Shown here piece after piece: positions 5,992 through 7,305 of a stretch of 7,305 nucleotides of DNA. Under the pieces are notes generated by a model. That model had not been told where the DNA came from, did no database searches, and worked only from the letters and a program-made list of their open reading frames with translations. Numbering within the stretch: the first letter of the stretch is position 1; each line of letters begins with the position of its first letter. The position numbers were made by a program, and so were the translations under genes. Source of the DNA: Croceicoccus sp. (lineage in GTDB: Bacteria > Pseudomonadota > Alphaproteobacteria > Sphingomonadales > Sphingomonadaceae); the NCBI GenBank assembly GCA_029936705.1, contig JAPYSD010000170.1, forward strand, positions 1 through 7,305, given 5' to 3'.

Positions 5992-7305
5992 TTAATCGGG
6001 CTTCGCGTATCCGCCGCCCCCTGGGGTGCGTATCTCGATGGCGTCGCCGGGTTGCATGTGCACGCTTGCACAGGACGCCAGCTTTTGCTCCGATCCGTCC
6101 GCGCGAATGATCAGGTTCTCGCCGGTCGCTCCCGATGCGCCGCCTGCCAGGCCAAAGGGCGCCACGCGGCGGCGATTGGACAAGATGCCTGCCTCCATCG
6201 GTTCGAGGAAGCGGATGCGGCGGATGATGCCGTCGCCTCCGTGCCACTTGCCTGCGCCGCCCGAACCGCGCCGGATCGCAAACCGTTCGAGCACGACGGG
6301 AAAGCGGCTTTCCAGGATTTCCGGATCGGTCAGGCGCGAATTCGTCATGTGGGTCTGCACCGCGTCGGCCCCGTCGAACCCGCCTCCACCGGTAACTGGT
6401 CCGGCACCTGAACCGCCCGCGATAGTCTCGTAATACTGGTAATCCGCATTGCCGAAGGTCAGGTTGTTCATCGTCCCCTGCGCTCCCGCAAGCGCGCCTA
6501 GCGCGCCGAAGATCGTGTCGGTCACGACCTGGCTGGTCTCGACATTTCCGGCGACGACGGCGGCAGGGGACTGCGGGTTCAGCATCGATCCCTCGGGCAC
6601 GATCAGCCGGATCGGCGCGAGGCAGCCTTCGTTCATCGGGACATCACCGTCGATCATCGTGCGGATGGCGTAGAGCACCGCTGCCTTGACGATGGGAACG
6701 GGCGCGTTGAAATTGCCCGCGTGCTGCCCGCTGGTGCCGGAAAAGTCGAACAAGGCTTCCTTGGCATCGCGGTCGATCGTGACGGCAAGTCGGATGACGG
6801 ACCCGTCGTCCATCTCGTAGGCAAAGCTGCCGTCGTCCAGCCGGTCCAGCAGGGCGCGCACCGCTTCCTCGGCCTGTGCCATGACGTGGCCCATATAGGC
6901 ATCGACCACGACCCGCGATTGCGCGTCCGCAAGCCGGTTCAGCTCGCTAGCGCCCTTGATGCAGGCGGCTAGCTGCGCCTTGAGATCGGCGATGTTGCGA
7001 TCGGGATCGCGCGCGGGATGGGGCCCGGCCCCCAGCATCTTGCGCATCTCCGCCTCGCGGAAGCGCCCTTCGTCGACCAGTAGGACATTGTCGAGCAATA
7101 TGCCTTCATCGGTGACCGTGGTGCTGTCCGCGGGCATGGATCCGGGTGCGACACCGCCGATATCCGCGTGATGGCCGCGTGCCGCCGCCCACCATGCGGG
7201 CGCAGTCGCGTCGTCGCTGGCAAAGACCGGCAGCACCACCGTCACGTCCGGCAGGTGGGTGCCGCCGTCATAGGGGGCATTCAGCGCATAGGCATCGCCC
7301 GGACG
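5992..7305 (-). CDS. 5-oxoprolinase / hydantoinase B-family enzyme, C-terminal part (N-terminus beyond window)
   Basis: The 437 visible residues are the C-terminal HyuB-type domain of an enzyme that opens a cyclic amide with ATP (5-oxoproline to glutamate in 5-oxoprolinase). The frame stays open at the right edge, so the start and any HyuA-type ATP-binding half are missing. Diagnostic motifs, numbered from the edge: APYDGGTHLPDVTVV (10-24), GHHADIGG (about 43-50), NEGCLAPIRL then PEGSMLNPQSPAAVVAGNVE in the middle, TMNNLTFGN, QYYETIAGGSGAGP, THMTNSRLTDPE, RRGSGGAGKWHGGDG, and the C-terminal TPGGGGY ending 4 residues before the stop. These fit fused oxoprolinases of about 1,200 residues somewhat better than free-standing HyuB subunits, but the window cannot settle this. 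TAA is at 5994-5992. The antiporter gene follows after about 90 bp with a hairpin between, so a shared operon is uncertain. Confidence 0.92.
   Translation of the reverse strand, partial: RPGDAYALNAPYDGGTHLPDVTVVLPVFASDDATAPAWWAAARGHHADIGGVAPGSMPADSTTVTDEGILLDNVLLVDEGRFREAEMRKMLGAGPHPARDPDRNIADLKAQLAACIKGASELNRLADAQSRVVVDAYMGHVMAQAEEAVRALLDRLDDGSFAYEMDDGSVIRLAVTIDRDAKEALFDFSGTSGQHAGNFNAPVPIVKAAVLYAIRTMIDGDVPMNEGCLAPIRLIVPEGSMLNPQSPAAVVAGNVETSQVVTDTIFGALGALAGAQGTMNNLTFGNADYQYYETIAGGSGAGPVTGGGGFDGADAVQTHMTNSRLTDPEILESRFPVVLERFAIRRGSGGAGKWHGGDGIIRRIRFLEPMEAGILSNRRRVAPFGLAGGASGATGENLIIRADGSEQKLASCASVHMQPGDAIEIRTPGGGGYAKPD

Noticed and set aside
5105..5995. 296-codon plus-strand frame opposite the antiporter membrane domain
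   Set aside because: The composition is dominated by Arg, Asp, Gln and His, typical of the complement of hydrophobic membrane-helix codons. There are no family motifs.

Overview
The window looks like ordinary chromosomal sequence from an alphaproteobacterium, most likely a sphingomonad or Erythrobacteraceae relative. I infer this from the high GC, the protein style (an HTH-headed RibB, a CHASE2-EAL protein, a large 5-oxoprolinase) and a perfect full CtrA box. All six genes I can support lie on the minus strand, so the biological reading order runs from the right edge to the left. Long plus-strand reading frames are antisense shadows of these genes.

In reading order: (1) 7305-5992, the C-terminal 437 residues of a 5-oxoprolinase / hydantoinase B-type enzyme, cut by the window edge. 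(2) 5902-3974, a CPA1-type Na+(K+)/H+ antiporter with about a dozen membrane segments and a cytoplasmic TrkA-N/RCK-like domain. (3) 3977-3306, an OmpA-domain outer-membrane lipoprotein whose ATG overlaps the antiporter stop (ATGA), so the two are probably translationally coupled. (4) 3200-882, a membrane c-di-GMP phosphodiesterase candidate with a CHASE2 sensor, a degenerate GGDEF and an intact EAL domain. (5) 833-759, a 24-codon gene with a strong ribosome binding site. (6) 615-1, the N-terminal 205 residues of 3,4-dihydroxy-2-butanone-4-phosphate synthase (RibB), preceded by a Cro/C1-like helix-turn-helix and cut by the left edge.

The most interesting part is the short interval 705-896. A sequence matching the CtrA consensus exactly (TTAA-N7-TTAAC) overlaps the stop codon of the EAL gene. 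It is followed by two copies of GGAGGCCT, the second acting as Shine-Dalgarno, then a 24-residue cationic, amphipathic-looking peptide and a strong GC-rich intrinsic terminator. This has the form of a free-standing, cell-cycle-regulated microprotein (or small RNA) gene of roughly 150 nt, next to a c-di-GMP turnover gene.

The remaining genes are housekeeping or envelope functions: riboflavin synthesis, ion homeostasis, peptidoglycan anchoring and amide hydrolysis. No tRNA, rRNA, CRISPR, insertion sequence or phage signature is visible. No gap between genes exceeds about 145 bases.
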